From Cohnella pontilimi (GTDB lineage: Bacteria; Bacillota; Bacilli; Paenibacillales; Paenibacillaceae), in contig NZ_SUPK01000001.1 of assembly GCF_005049045.1 (NCBI RefSeq), positions 1 through 64,000 on the forward strand: a DNA stretch of 64,000 bases. Direction: 5' to 3'. The translations under genes and the position numbers were made by a program. How positions within the stretch are numbered: position 1 is the first letter of the stretch; the number at the start of each line of letters is the position of its first letter. Positions 56,090 to 64,000 of the stretch are shown in pieces. Below the pieces are notes generated by a model that saw nothing but the letters and a program-made list of their open reading frames with translations, was not told the origin of the DNA and made no database searches.

Positions 56090-56449
56090 TTGTGGCGACC
56101 TCTGATTTTGTTTTCTTTAATTGGTCTTTTATTGGTTGGTTGCGGGTCTATAAAAACATTCCAAGGAAGGGTCTACTCCATTAAAGATGGTGTCTTTATT
56201 GTTGATTGTTCCGACGAAATTAATAAAGGAAAAGGTAAAAACGTGAACAGTTTGGGCTATCTCTGTCAAGTTAAGCTTACCAATAATACAAAGTACCTTG
56301 ATGAGAACGGAACGACCTTAAAGATTACAGACTTCCCTTTGGAATCAAATGTAAAGTTGGTTCTTGTACAGTCAGAAAATATCAAAAAAGTCGAGAAGGG
56401 AAAGCAACTAAATCTGGTGGCAAGAAAAGTCATTCTGCTGAACAAGTAA
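56090..56449 (+). CDS. Lipoprotein of unknown function
   Basis: A 119-residue lipoprotein. The signal LILFSLIGLLLVGCGS ends in a lipobox with Cys18. The mature domain is beta-rich: GRVYSIKDGVFIVDCSDEIN, CQVKLTNNTKYLDENGTTLK, LESNVKLVLVQSENIKK. The pattern (a V-x-x-h-x-D-G-h-F-h-V-D-C start, then V-x-h-T-x-x-T-x-h-x-D) is that of small OB-like exported proteins. TTG 56090 follows GAAGGGGGAAAAGATA. Confidence 0.75.
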   Translation: MWRPLILFSLIGLLLVGCGSIKTFQGRVYSIKDGVFIVDCSDEINKGKGKNVNSLGYLCQVKLTNNTKYLDENGTTLKITDFPLESNVKLVLVQSENIKKVEKGKQLNLVARKVILLNK

Positions 56450-56476
56450 TACGCTTAAAAGGGGGAGAGTGATTTA

Positions 56477-56539
56477 TTGAAGAAGAAAATAATTGCACTT
56501 TTAGTAATCCTCTCAGCAATCTCCATATCGATTGGGTAA
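56477..56539 (+). pseudogene. Truncated signal-peptide remnant
   Basis: TTG 56477 follows GGGGGAGAGTGATTTA and encodes only KKKIIALLVILSAISISIG before TAA: a signal peptide with nothing behind it. It is likely the 5' end of a deleted secreted-protein gene once cotranscribed with the lipoprotein gene. Confidence 0.45.
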
Positions 56540-56580
56540 GTTAAACGCAAATTGAATTTAAAGGACAAGGGGTTGCTTTA

Positions 56581-57372
56581 GTGAAAAACGTGGTCAACTA
56601 TTACGAGACGATTGACGAAGATTCGAGATTCTCCAGAAATTCGAGAAAAATTGAGTTTTTAACTACGACCCATGTCCTTAACAACATCTTGCCCCAACAA
56701 GCCAGAATATTAGATGTTGGTGCTGGAACTGGTGTTTACTCTCTGTATTATGCAAAACGGCAACATGATGTCGCAGCAGTTGATATCACACCGAAGCATG
56801 TGGAGCTGCTCATAAATAAGGCAATACAAAGCGGAATAAACTTGGAAGCCAACGTTGGAAATGCCACGGATTTAAGTAGGTTTGATTCTGAAACGTTTGA
56901 TTTTGTAATGTGTTTCGGTCCGATGTACCATCTAACTGACAGTAACGATCGAAACACTTGCATACAGGAATGCCTGAGGGTTTTGAAAAAAGGTGGTTTC
57001 CTGGCTGTTGCGTACATAAATAAATACTCTGTCATACCGATGCTTGCCACAAGGGATAAAAAGTTCATTCGGAAAAGCGTAATTGATAAAGTGATGAATG
57101 AGGGTGTGTTTTTCGAAGGGAATGAAGATTGTTTTTGGACGGATGCTTATTTTACAAGCCCTGAAGAAATCGAAGCACTTTTGGTTACTCACGGTGTAAC
57201 TGCCGTCGATCATGCGGGGACTGATGGGATCAGCCACACGATACACGAATATGTCGATAAACTTGGAACTGAAGAATTCGAATCCTGGTTGAGTTATCAC
57301 TTTCAAACGTGTAGAGAGAGAAGCATATTAGGAATCAGTACTCATGGCTTATATATATGCCGAAAAAACTAA
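56581..57372 (+). CDS. Class I SAM-dependent methyltransferase
   Basis: A 263-residue methyltransferase: ARILDVGAGTGVYSLYYAKR (motif I), VAAVDITPKHVELLINKAIQ, VGNATDLSRFDSETFDFVMC, FGPMYHLTDSNDRNTCIQEC and LRVLKKGGFLAVAYINKYS. The FGPMYHL motif and long C-terminal part (EEIEALLVTHGVTAVDHAGT) put it in a Bacilli group annotated only as methyltransferase. GTG 56581 follows AAGGGGTTGCTTTA. Confidence 0.9.
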   Translation: MKNVVNYYETIDEDSRFSRNSRKIEFLTTTHVLNNILPQQARILDVGAGTGVYSLYYAKRQHDVAAVDITPKHVELLINKAIQSGINLEANVGNATDLSRFDSETFDFVMCFGPMYHLTDSNDRNTCIQECLRVLKKGGFLAVAYINKYSVIPMLATRDKKFIRKSVIDKVMNEGVFFEGNEDCFWTDAYFTSPEEIEALLVTHGVTAVDHAGTDGISHTIHEYVDKLGTEEFESWLSYHFQTCRERSILGISTHGLYICRKN

Positions 57373-57455
57373 CTGTGAGATTTAACAGTGTGTGAAGGCA
57401 ACTAGAGAGCCATCAACTGCAAGCAGAAAACTTGATCTACGAAAGGAGGAAACTG

Positions 57456-58121
57456 ATGCCAACTGAGCGTACAAGGAATTTTATTGAAGAGTTTATTGAT
57501 GATGAGGAACAAAGACTAATCTTAGTAGCTTCATGTAATGCTTTTGACCGCTTGGAAACGAAATTAACGATTGAGCCAAGTGAACTTCAACCAATCGTAA
57601 ATGCCGCAAAAAACAAACACAAGGCTGTTTGGCAGATCGGTGGAGACTTTCTATGGCGCTTAAGTATTAACCATGAGGAAGCAAGAAATGTTATTCGCAC
57701 TCTAATCCATTCTAGATATGTAGACGAGCGGTTTCAAATTATGGCTTGTATTAGAAAAGACGTTCCCGTTTCATTCAGTAAAGAGATCATTCGTGAGGGG
57801 ATTGCAGATACAAAAGGAAAAAGAGTGCGGGAAAAAGCAGCCCAGGCTTTTTTTGATTTGAATATAAAGGAACTGGTTCCCGATTTTGAAATTGCACTGG
57901 ACAAAGAGCAAAACGAAGAAACTAAAGAATCCATTCGAATGCACTTACACTTGATCAGGGATGGTTATTATCTGAAAAAGTACCGCGAGAACCACTTAAC
58001 CCTTTTCTTTCCGAATAAGGAGGAGTGGGGAGGAATATCGATTTGTGGGATTTCAGTTAAACCAGAAGAAATTTCTAATGAGAAAATGATAAAAGAGACA
58101 ATAAATAAACGACGAAGATGA
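57456..58121 (+). CDS. HEAT-repeat-like helical protein
   Basis: A 221-residue all-helical protein. The central helices (KAVWQIGGDFLWRLSINHEE, RNVIRTLIHSRYVDERFQIM, EIIREGIADTKGKRVREKAA, QAFFDLNIKELVPDFEIALD) have HEAT/ALK-like spacing with a D-x-x-x-x-V-R-x-x-A core. These repeats usually bind proteins or nucleic acid. ATG 57456 follows AAAGGAGGAAACTG. Function unknown. Confidence 0.72.
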   Translation: MPTERTRNFIEEFIDDEEQRLILVASCNAFDRLETKLTIEPSELQPIVNAAKNKHKAVWQIGGDFLWRLSINHEEARNVIRTLIHSRYVDERFQIMACIRKDVPVSFSKEIIREGIADTKGKRVREKAAQAFFDLNIKELVPDFEIALDKEQNEETKESIRMHLHLIRDGYYLKKYRENHLTLFFPNKEEWGGISICGISVKPEEISNEKMIKETINKRRR

Positions 58122-58223
58122 AAATCCTGATCCAACGGGCAACTTAATATAACTTTACAAAATGTAGTTTCGTCAATACAAAGTAGAGTATTAAGCTGTG
58201 ATCGGCAGAGGACGGGAGGGAAC

Positions 58224-58678
58224 ATGAAATCGAGAAATATTGGAATCACAATACTGCATTTCACGAGGAGTTAGTGACAGACGCGAAGACACGCGGCGGA
58301 CGAGTGCTAGACATTGGATGCGGTGACGGATTACTACTCCAACACCTCGCGCCTTTCGCTCAAATAGTAGTGGGCATTGACCCTGACACGGAAACTATTT
58401 TGCGTGCACAAACGCGACTGGCTGAAGTATCAAATGTGTCGCTCATAACCGGTGACTTCCTCACCATGCCAATCCCTTCTCAAGAGGAACGTTATTCTAC
58501 CGTAATCTGTGTAGCGACTTTGCACCATATGGAATTGAGAAGCGCACTGTTGAAAATGCGCCAAGTTCTTGCACCTGGCGGCCGGCTCCTCATAGTTGGT
58601 TTAGCAGCTTATTATCATGGAACAAACCGATGGGCAGTAACGAGTAACGCTAAGCTTACGGATACGGTTGTACAATGA
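58224..58678 (+). pseudogene. Broken class I methyltransferase
   Basis: The body from GTG 58274 reads GGRVLDIGCGDGLLLQHLAP (motif I), VVGIDPDTETILRAQTRLAE, VICVATLHHMELRSALLKMR and QVLAPGGRLLIVGLAAYY, then stops at 134 residues, short of the family's usual length. In frame upstream, EIEKYWNHNTAFHEELVTDA matches the normal N-terminus, but its start codon (ATG 58224, after GGGAGGGAAC) is one base out of frame. A frameshift near the start and an early stop indicate decay. Confidence 0.7.
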
Positions 58679-58726
58679 CCACGCTGCCGATCTAAGGATC
58701 AGCAGTCTTATTGTGGAGGATATGAG

Positions 58727-59278
58727 ATGGCGGAAGTAAAAGTGCAATTAAGCAGGCATGACACAAAATTTATTATCAATAATCTTTATCCTTTATACCT
58801 GCACGATTTAGCGGGAATACGCAATGTACTGCCCAATAAATATGGCGTGTTTGAAAATAGCGATGAGTTTCGAACGCTTCAACAACAAATTCCTGAATTT
58901 GATATTTGGTGGAACAAAGAGGACTGTCTCTTTCCTTTTTTAATTACGGTAGATACAGTGCCGGCAGGATTCGCATTGATCGCCGCGCCACCTTATGTGG
59001 ATGATGACAGCGACTACTTGGTAAATGAATTTTTTATATTACAACCATTTAGAGGACAGGGAGTTGCGGAAGCTGCCATCACAAAAATCTTCAACCGATT
59101 TCAAGGAAAATGGTTAATATATACGACTCCAACTGAGAAGAATTTAAGAACGATTAACTTCTGGAGAAAAACCCTCAGCCGATATACAAACAATCAGTTC
59201 ACAGAAGAAGACAAGGAATTACGTCCTGATATTGGGCTCGCTAAGGTATTTAATTTTACAAGTCGGGGAGAAATCTAA
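58727..59278 (+). CDS. GNAT N-acetyltransferase
   Basis: A 183-residue GNAT. The central part reads LVNEFFILQPFRGQGVAEAA (motif A, about residues 97-116; R-G-Q-G-V-A) and TTPTEKNLRTINFWRKTLSR (motif B). ATG 58727 follows TGGAGGATATGAG. It belongs to a group with an N-terminal LYPLYLHDLA motif. A long hairpin follows its stop, facing the convergent SDR gene. Confidence 0.88.
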   Translation: MAEVKVQLSRHDTKFIINNLYPLYLHDLAGIRNVLPNKYGVFENSDEFRTLQQQIPEFDIWWNKEDCLFPFLITVDTVPAGFALIAAPPYVDDDSDYLVNEFFILQPFRGQGVAEAAITKIFNRFQGKWLIYTTPTEKNLRTINFWRKTLSRYTNNQFTEEDKELRPDIGLAKVFNFTSRGEI

Positions 59279-59280
59279 GT

Positions 59281-59321
59281 AGCTGACCAGGCTGCCGATT
59301 GCATCGGCAGCCTGGTCAGCT
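59281..59321. terminator. Long hairpin between convergent genes
   Basis: AGCTGACCAGGCTGCCGAT / ATCGGCAGCCTGGTCAGCT is a perfect 19-bp stem with a 3-nt loop between the GNAT and SDR genes. It lacks a T run on either side, so it may act as a bidirectional terminator or 3'-end stabiliser. Confidence 0.65.
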
Positions 59322-59367
59322 AAATGAGGAAAATTGTTGAAGGAGTTATACTCTCACTGTTTACTTA

Positions 59368-60114
59368 TCATTGAGCAAATAGACCTCCATCAATGACAAA
59401 CTCCGATCCGGTGGAGTAGCTGGATTCATCCGAAGCCAGGTAAAGGACAAGATTAGTAACTTCTTCTGGTGCTGCGACTCTTCCCAATGGGATCGTCTTA
59501 CTAATTTCGGAGAGCATGGCTCGAGTTTCATCGTTCATGGTCATAGGAGTTGCAATGATTCCTGGATGTACGGAGTTGACTCGAATACCATATTCACCAA
59601 ATTCGAGAGCTGCGGCTTTTGTCATCCCTCTAACGGCAAACTTGGAAGCAACATACGCTACCTGATTTCTACCGGCAATCAGTCCGGCAAGAGAAGAGAT
59701 ATTCACAATAGATCCGTTTTTTGTTTTTCGCATGGAGGGTAGAACTGCTTTCATGCCAAGAAAGACGGATACCTGGTTGACATCAATTACTTTTCGATAC
59801 TCTTCTTCAGTGGTTTCTTCAAAAGGTTTAGATGGAGCTATTCCTGCATTGTTTACTAACACATCAACAGGTCCAAATGCAGCTTCAGCTTCGGCAACAA
59901 TTCGATCCCAATCGGAAGCGCTCGTTACATCGTGTTTCATAAATTTCGCATTTCCACCGAGTTCTGTGGCTAATGCTTGCCCTTCATCCACAAGGACATC
60001 AGTGAAAACAACCTTTGCACCTTCACGAATAAATCTTCGTACGTGAGCGGCTCCCATCCCTCGTGCTCCGCCAGTGATGATTGCCACTTTACCATCGAGT
60101 CTTCCCATACCCAT
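59368..60114 (-). CDS. Short-chain dehydrogenase/reductase
   Basis: A 248-residue classical SDR: GKVAIITGGARGMGAAHVRR (cofactor-binding TGxxxGxG), DVTSASDWDRIVAEAEAAFG, VLVNNAGIAPSKPFEETTEE (NNAG), NISSL catalytic Ser, QVAYVASKFAVRGMTKAAAL (YxxxK), and VHPGIIATPM. The Asp at TDVLVDE after strand 2 predicts NAD preference. Relatives are called 3-alpha- or 20-beta-hydroxysteroid or cyclopentanol dehydrogenases. ATG at 60114 follows GGAGGACATGGGT-type sequence. It is divergent from a TetR-type gene that probably regulates it. Confidence 0.93.
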   Translation of the reverse strand: MGMGRLDGKVAIITGGARGMGAAHVRRFIREGAKVVFTDVLVDEGQALATELGGNAKFMKHDVTSASDWDRIVAEAEAAFGPVDVLVNNAGIAPSKPFEETTEEEYRKVIDVNQVSVFLGMKAVLPSMRKTKNGSIVNISSLAGLIAGRNQVAYVASKFAVRGMTKAAALEFGEYGIRVNSVHPGIIATPMTMNDETRAMLSEISKTIPLGRVAAPEEVTNLVLYLASDESSYSTGSEFVIDGGLFAQ

Positions 60115-60146
60115 GTCCTCCTCGAAAACAAATTTTATACGTTAAG

Positions 60147-60164
60147 TAGACAACACAGTGTCTA
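60147..60164. promoter_or_regulatory. Candidate TetR operator 1
   Basis: Palindrome TAGACA-N6-TGTCTA in the 167-base space between the SDR gene and the divergent TetR gene, 33 bases in front of the SDR start. Confidence 0.5.
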
Positions 60165-60224
60165 TAAACTACTATATTTCTTGAATACGCTTACTTCAAT
60201 CAGCAACATCCTTTCGAATGTCGC

Positions 60225-60238
60225 TTAGTGGACACTAA
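60225..60238. promoter_or_regulatory. Candidate TetR operator 2
   Basis: Palindrome TTAGTG-GA-CACTAA, 44 bases before the TetR start. Its half-sites share the GTG/CAC element with candidate 1. Confidence 0.45.
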
Positions 60239-60281
60239 TGAAAGCTGTGTCGGAAAAGTATGATCATGAGGGAGAGGCCGG

Positions 60282-60839
60282 ATGAACAAAGCAATTGATC
60301 CACGTGTCGCTCGCACACGGCGGTTACTTATGGATACCTTGACGGAATTAATTGTTGAGGAAGGTTATGACGCCATTACCATTCGCGAAATTGTTCGGAA
60401 AGCCGGGGTCAACCGATCAACGTTCTACCTCCATTTTCGTGACAAGCAGGACATTTTGACCCACATGCAAGAAGATATTTTGAATGGACTGGCGCATTCA
60501 TTGAACTACCCGACGTATACTTATAAGTCAGCATTACAGGATTATCAAAGCTCAAAAATGCCAATCAAATCACATATGGCTATGTTCGAACATATTCAGA
60601 AGCACGCGTCTCTGTATCGAACAATGTTAATCGAAAGGGAATTTCGTGAACGTGTCACGCAAGTCATAAGAACAGAGGTACTTCGATTCCGGGATAGTGT
60701 CTGGGAAGCAGCCTTTATGTCGAACGGAGCGGTTGGAGTTATTCTTTATTGGTTAGAGAACGGCATGAAGGAAACAATCACGGATATGAGTTTATGGCTC
60801 ACAAGAGTCATATTATTTCCGTTGGGAAAGTTCGAATGA
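60282..60839 (+). CDS. TetR/AcrR family regulator
   Basis: A 185-residue regulator. Residues about 10-55 form the TetR helix-turn-helix (RTRRLLMDTLTELIVEEGYD, AITIREIVRKAGVNRSTFYL, HFRDKQDIL). The C-terminal ligand domain is of the Bacilli-type TetR_C (YRTMLIEREFRERVTQVIRT, FMSNGAVGVILYWLENGMKE). ATG 60282 follows GGAGAGGCCGG. It probably represses the divergent SDR gene and itself, through the palindromes between them. Confidence 0.93.
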   Translation: MNKAIDPRVARTRRLLMDTLTELIVEEGYDAITIREIVRKAGVNRSTFYLHFRDKQDILTHMQEDILNGLAHSLNYPTYTYKSALQDYQSSKMPIKSHMAMFEHIQKHASLYRTMLIEREFRERVTQVIRTEVLRFRDSVWEAAFMSNGAVGVILYWLENGMKETITDMSLWLTRVILFPLGKFE

Positions 60840-60919
60840 TATTGTCAGATTTGCGGGCCGTTTACTCCGGATGGTATGATGGACCTGCCAACCATTTACA
60901 AGAAGGAGCGAGATGACGA

Positions 60920-61420
60920 ATGTATCGGACCCTGCAAGACTTTGTGAACGACTGGGCGCATGAATCTTCCTTGACGCTGAAAGTGCTAACCGAACTGACG
61001 GACGCGTCGTTAAAGCAATCGGTAACAGAAACGAAAGGTAGAACGCTGGGGGAACTGGCATGGCATTTGGCGACCAGCGTCACGGGCATGTTCGGCGCCG
61101 GCGGATTGAGGGTGGATGGCCCGGGATTCGCATCGCCCGTCCCTAACCATGCGCAAGACATCGTCGACGGCTACCGACAAGCAAGTGAAGCCGTTGCGCC
61201 AGCTCTTCGGGAACAATGGAGCGACGAGAAGCTGTCCGAGCCGGTTTTGCTTTTCGGCACGATCGACACCACTTACGGCGGACTCCTGAATCTTATCGTG
61301 CGCCACGAAATCCATCATCGCGCGCAGATGACGATCCTGATGCGGCAAGCCGGGCTTGTTCCTCCCGGCGTTTACGGGCCGAATGAGGAAGAGACCGCGG
61401 CGATAATGGCTAATAAATAA
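60920..61420 (+). CDS. DinB family protein
   Basis: A 166-residue DinB/DUF664-type four-helix protein. Expected metal ligands are His in LGELAWHLATSVTGMFG (about residue 48) and His in LIVRHEIHHRAQMTILMRQA (about 129-133). The C-terminal GLVPPGVYGPNEEETAA is typical of the family. ATG 60920 follows AGAAGGAGCGAGATGACGA. Codon use is GC-rich compared with the TetR gene. Confidence 0.9.
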   Translation: MYRTLQDFVNDWAHESSLTLKVLTELTDASLKQSVTETKGRTLGELAWHLATSVTGMFGAGGLRVDGPGFASPVPNHAQDIVDGYRQASEAVAPALREQWSDEKLSEPVLLFGTIDTTYGGLLNLIVRHEIHHRAQMTILMRQAGLVPPGVYGPNEEETAAIMANK

Positions 61421-61425
61421 ACGGC

Positions 61426-61462
61426 AAGCCAGGATTCCTCACGCGGATCCTGGCTTTTTTGT
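61426..61462 (+). terminator. Intrinsic terminator
   Basis: AAGCCAGGAT / ATCCTGGCTT with an 11-nt loop (TCCTCACGCGG) and six T. The stem and part of the loop match the terminator at 48,811. Confidence 0.88.
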
Positions 61463-61546
61463 TTAGAAACGTCATAAAGGCTAATTGGTGCAGAAGCATC
61501 CAAGCATTATAATGAAGAGAAGATGACTCAATGAGAGGATTGTACA

Positions 61547-62779
61547 ATGGCAACTTTGTTCTTAATTGTTATCTATCTTGCATTTATAAGCCTTGGTATT
61601 CCGGATTCTCTGCTTGGAGCGGCTTGGCCCGTGATGTACCCCGATATTGGTGCTTCTTTTGGTTCCGCAGGTATCTTGTCTATGATCGTGGCCGGAGGCA
61701 CTATCGTATCCAGTCTGGCAAGCGGTAATATCACTCAACGACTAGGCACAGGGTTAGTTACCTTAATTAGCTGCTTCCTGACTGCAGGAGCGCTTCTTGG
61801 CATCTCTATAGCACCCTCGGTAATCTGGCTTATCGTTTTGGCCATTCCGCTTGGTCTTGGCGCAGGTGCCATTGATGCGGCACTGAATCATTATGTAGCT
61901 GAAAATTATAAAGCTCATCATATGAATTGGCTGCACTGTTTCTGGGGTGTTGGGGCAACCACGGGGCCAATGATTATGTCTTACTATATTGCCCACCACA
62001 ACTCGTGGAGAGGTGGCTATTCTACAGTATCCATTATACAGTTCACACTCGTCATTATTTTGTTTCTAACGCTGCCGCTATGGAAACGAATCGCTGTGAG
62101 TCGTCAGCTTGAGCGTTCACAAAGTGAATTACAACAAGAGCGTGTCGAATCCGTGCCGCAGCCGGACGGGAAGGGCGCCAGAGCCAATGTGCTCCGGATC
62201 AGAGGTGTCAAACCTACACTCATCGCCTTTTTGTTCTATTGCGGCGTTGAAGCAACGATAGGGCTATGGGGAGCAAGCTATCTGGTTGGTGCAAAAAGGA
62301 TTACGGCGGAGACGGCCGCCGGATGGATTTCTTTATATTTTGGCGGAATAACAGTTGGAAGGCTGGTAACGGGCTTCATTACGCTGAAAGTACACAATCG
62401 CGTGTTAATCCGGTGCGGTCAGTTGACGGCCATTGCAGGAGGGATAGTCCTTTTGCTTCCGTCGCCCATCTCATTTTCCCTGATTGGATTGATTTTGATT
62501 GGACTTGGGCTTGCCCCCATCTATCCCGGGCTTCTTCATGAAACGCCAAGCCGGTTTGGGAGAGTAAATTCCGCGAGACTAATGGGGTATCAAATGGCTG
62601 TCGCATATACGGGAACCACATTTCTTCCACCGCTTTTCGGAGTCATTGCCACCCAGACGAGCATTCACATATTCCCATTTGTTGTGCTTGCTTTCCTTAT
62701 TTTCATGATGATGAACGCCGAGAAAGTAAATCGCATACTGGGCAACCGTTTAAGCTTGAATGAAGAGCCTCAACTTTGA
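61547..62779 (+). CDS. MFS transporter
   Basis: A 410-residue major facilitator with twelve predicted helices: LIVIYLAFISLGIPDSLLGA, WPVMYPDIGASFGSAGILSM, ASGNITQRLGTGLVTLISCF (loop 2-3 motif A, diverged), GAIDAALNHYVAENYKAHHM, LHCFWGVGATTGPMIMSYYI; second half ISLYFGGITVGRLVTGFITL and GLGLAPIYPGLLHETPSRFG. The NWLHCFWGVG motif is typical of the FucP/YfkF-like group transporting sugars or unknown solutes. ATG 61547 follows AGAGGATTGTACA. Confidence 0.92.
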   Translation: MATLFLIVIYLAFISLGIPDSLLGAAWPVMYPDIGASFGSAGILSMIVAGGTIVSSLASGNITQRLGTGLVTLISCFLTAGALLGISIAPSVIWLIVLAIPLGLGAGAIDAALNHYVAENYKAHHMNWLHCFWGVGATTGPMIMSYYIAHHNSWRGGYSTVSIIQFTLVIILFLTLPLWKRIAVSRQLERSQSELQQERVESVPQPDGKGARANVLRIRGVKPTLIAFLFYCGVEATIGLWGASYLVGAKRITAETAAGWISLYFGGITVGRLVTGFITLKVHNRVLIRCGQLTAIAGGIVLLLPSPISFSLIGLILIGLGLAPIYPGLLHETPSRFGRVNSARLMGYQMAVAYTGTTFLPPLFGVIATQTSIHIFPFVVLAFLIFMMMNAEKVNRILGNRLSLNEEPQL

Positions 62780-62833
62780 ACAGAAAGAATATCGAGGCAA
62801 AGCTTTTGATAAAGATCGAAATGAGGTCACAGA

Positions 62834-63703
62834 ATGAAGACAGGGCACAAACAACCTACAGTATTAAAAAAAGTTTTACGGGGACTTGCTGTAATCATTG
62901 GAGCATTCATAACTTCCTATGGACTTGAAGCCGTACTGATACCAAACAACGTATCCGACGGCGGTGTCACGGGTCTAAGCATCGTGGGATACGAGCTATT
63001 CGGAGTGCCGTTAGGAATCTTAATCGCGGTTCTGAATATACCGTTTATATTTTTAGGATACAAGCAGCTCGGTATAGATTTTGCGATCTATTCCGTACTC
63101 GGGATTGCTTCGCTGGCCGTTGGCACTGCTGTTATGCATCAAATTTCGCCCATCATTGAAAGCGATACGCTGCTGGTAACCGTTGTCGGCGGTATTATTA
63201 TCGGCTTTGGGATGGGTCTGGCCTTACGGAATGGCGGCGCATTGGACGGTATTGATATGTTAGCCGTGTTGCTTTCCCGAAAACTGCCTTTCGGTACCAG
63301 CGATCTTATCTTATTCTTGAATACGTTCGTGTTTATCGTCGTCTCGACCGTATTTGGCCTTCAAGGGGCTATATTGTCAGGTATCGCTTATTACATTGCT
63401 TCTAAAGTGATCCATATCGTGGAAGAAGGTTTAACCGGCGCGAAAACATTCAAAATTTTAACCAGATATCCCGAAATCATGGTGGAAACCATTCGTGACC
63501 GCTTGGGGCGCGGTGCTACATATAATCTCGTGGAAGGTGGATATTCCAACGAACAGTTCAAAGAAATTACTTGCGTCATTACCCGATTGGAAGATAGCAA
63601 AATGAAAGAAATCATCAACGAAATCGACCCGAATGCCTTTGTTATGGTATACGACGTTGCCGAAGTGAAAGGTGGAAACTTCAAGAAGCGCGATATTCAC
63701 TAA
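62834..63703 (+). CDS. YitT family membrane protein
   Basis: A 289-residue protein with five transmembrane helices and a C-terminal DUF2179 domain: AFITSYGLEAVLIPNNVSDG, GVTGLSIVGYELFGVPLGIL, GIIIGFGMGLALRNGGALDG, DMLAVLLSRK, then cytoplasmic GRGATYNLVEGGYSNEQFKE and ITCVITRLEDSKMKEIINEI. YitT-type proteins are common in Bacilli and poorly characterised; transport is suspected. ATG 62834 follows ATGAGGTCACAGA. Confidence 0.93.
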   Translation: MKTGHKQPTVLKKVLRGLAVIIGAFITSYGLEAVLIPNNVSDGGVTGLSIVGYELFGVPLGILIAVLNIPFIFLGYKQLGIDFAIYSVLGIASLAVGTAVMHQISPIIESDTLLVTVVGGIIIGFGMGLALRNGGALDGIDMLAVLLSRKLPFGTSDLILFLNTFVFIVVSTVFGLQGAILSGIAYYIASKVIHIVEEGLTGAKTFKILTRYPEIMVETIRDRLGRGATYNLVEGGYSNEQFKEITCVITRLEDSKMKEIINEIDPNAFVMVYDVAEVKGGNFKKRDIH

Positions 63704-63821
63704 TGAGATCCGTTTCAATAAAGCCCGGGAATACGAAACAGAAGCACTGAACAAGCTCGCAGTACAAAAAGAGTGATTTTTGACAAAAATTTCTTCAAAA
63801 TTTTGATAGGAGTTTACAAAT

Positions 63822-63858
63822 AATAGAGGGCCAGTTTACTCTGGTCCTCTATTATTTA
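63822..63858 (+). terminator. Intrinsic terminator
   Basis: AATAGAGGGCCAG / CTGGTCCTCTATT (one G-T pair) with a 6-nt loop and TATTTAG, after the YitT gene. Confidence 0.85.
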
Positions 63859-63894
63859 GTTTTGGGGGCATTAAAAATTAAGAGGAGGAGAATC

Positions 63895-64000
63895 ATGAGG
63901 AAGGTTGTTCGGAAGTATGTGTTGCTGCTGATGTTGACAGCTTTAAGCATGAGCTCGGTTTTTCCGGTTTTGCAAACGGTTCACGCAGCGGAAAGCACAG
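63895..64000 (+). CDS. Secreted protein, 5' end only (cut by window)
   Basis: ATG 63895 follows AGAGGAGGAGAATC. The 35 residues in the window form a signal peptide: a basic start MRKVVRKY, hydrophobic core VLLLMLTALSMSSVFPVL, and a cleavage site after VHA (HA|AEST). The mature protein lies beyond the window, so its function cannot be told. Confidence 0.85.
   Translation, partial: MRKVVRKYVLLLMLTALSMSSVFPVLQTVHAAEST

Overview
The window looks like a chromosome segment of a Paenibacillaceae member (Bacillota; Paenibacillus or a close relative). This rests on strong AGGAGG-type Shine-Dalgarno sites, frequent GTG/TTG starts, many intrinsic terminators, two YjcZ-type mini-proteins, a FosB/bacillithiol-type enzyme, TelA/VWA and YitT proteins, an SgrR-like solute-binding regulator and an MsrA-MsrB fusion. 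No rRNA, tRNA or CRISPR array was seen. GC differs by region: the ORFs of the first 20 kb are AT-rich, while the repeats between them and the genes from about 21 kb onward are clearly richer in GC.

Region 1 (1-20,540) is the striking part. It is a one-direction array of promoterless-looking single genes (occasionally two), each followed by a 150-175 bp imperfect inverted repeat. Sixteen repeats are near complete and about twelve are decayed. Each begins with a box TTCRNNTAAC (R'') and ends with GTTANNYGAA (R'), carries a second pairing box (GTATTCACG / CGTGAATAC) and folds into a three-armed structure whose arms show compensatory changes. The variable NNY of an R'' matches the R' at the start of the same gene unit (15 of 17 by hand), not the R' of its own repeat (4 of 17). 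That is the signature of integron gene cassettes with attC sites cut at G^TT. I read the region as a chromosomal-integron-like cassette array in a Bacillota genome. No integrase lies in the window. Repeats are intact at the left and progressively deleted to the right, so the integrase and attI should lie to the left of position 1. Cassette cargo is typical of integron arrays: GNATs, VOC, SRPBCC, RidA, NUDIX, GrpB, DinB, a TmrB-like ATPase, a FlaR-like P-loop protein, cupin, GyrI-like proteins, two HEPN-like proteins, a ParD/ParE-type pair with a dead toxin, and unknowns. A further repeat remnant sits at 25,081.

Region 2 (21-30 kb) holds a three-gene TelA/VWA membrane module, a DUF2164 protein, a GNAT, a PaiB-like flavoprotein, methyltransferases (one broken) and a GH13 alpha-glucosidase. 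Region 3 (30-39 kb) is a dense run of small enzymes: an HD hydrolase, several GNATs, FosB, a LysE-type exporter, methyltransferase, monooxygenase, ModA-ModB without ModC, and MsrAB. Region 4 (38.5-46 kb) has two paralogous small genes divergent from an SgrR-like regulator, aspartase, an ACT-malic enzyme and a TM-repeat mechanosensitive-type channel.

Region 5 (45.8-64 kb) has an ABC-F ATPase behind a promoter, a leader of about 330 nt and a terminator (probable attenuation), a GH25 lysozyme, a 5'-truncated ANT(6) remnant, a GH18 protein, an S51-type peptidase with foreign base composition, an IS110 remnant with its non-coding end, more GNATs and methyltransferases, an SDR/TetR divergent pair, a DinB protein, an MFS transporter, a YitT protein and a secreted protein cut by the window end.
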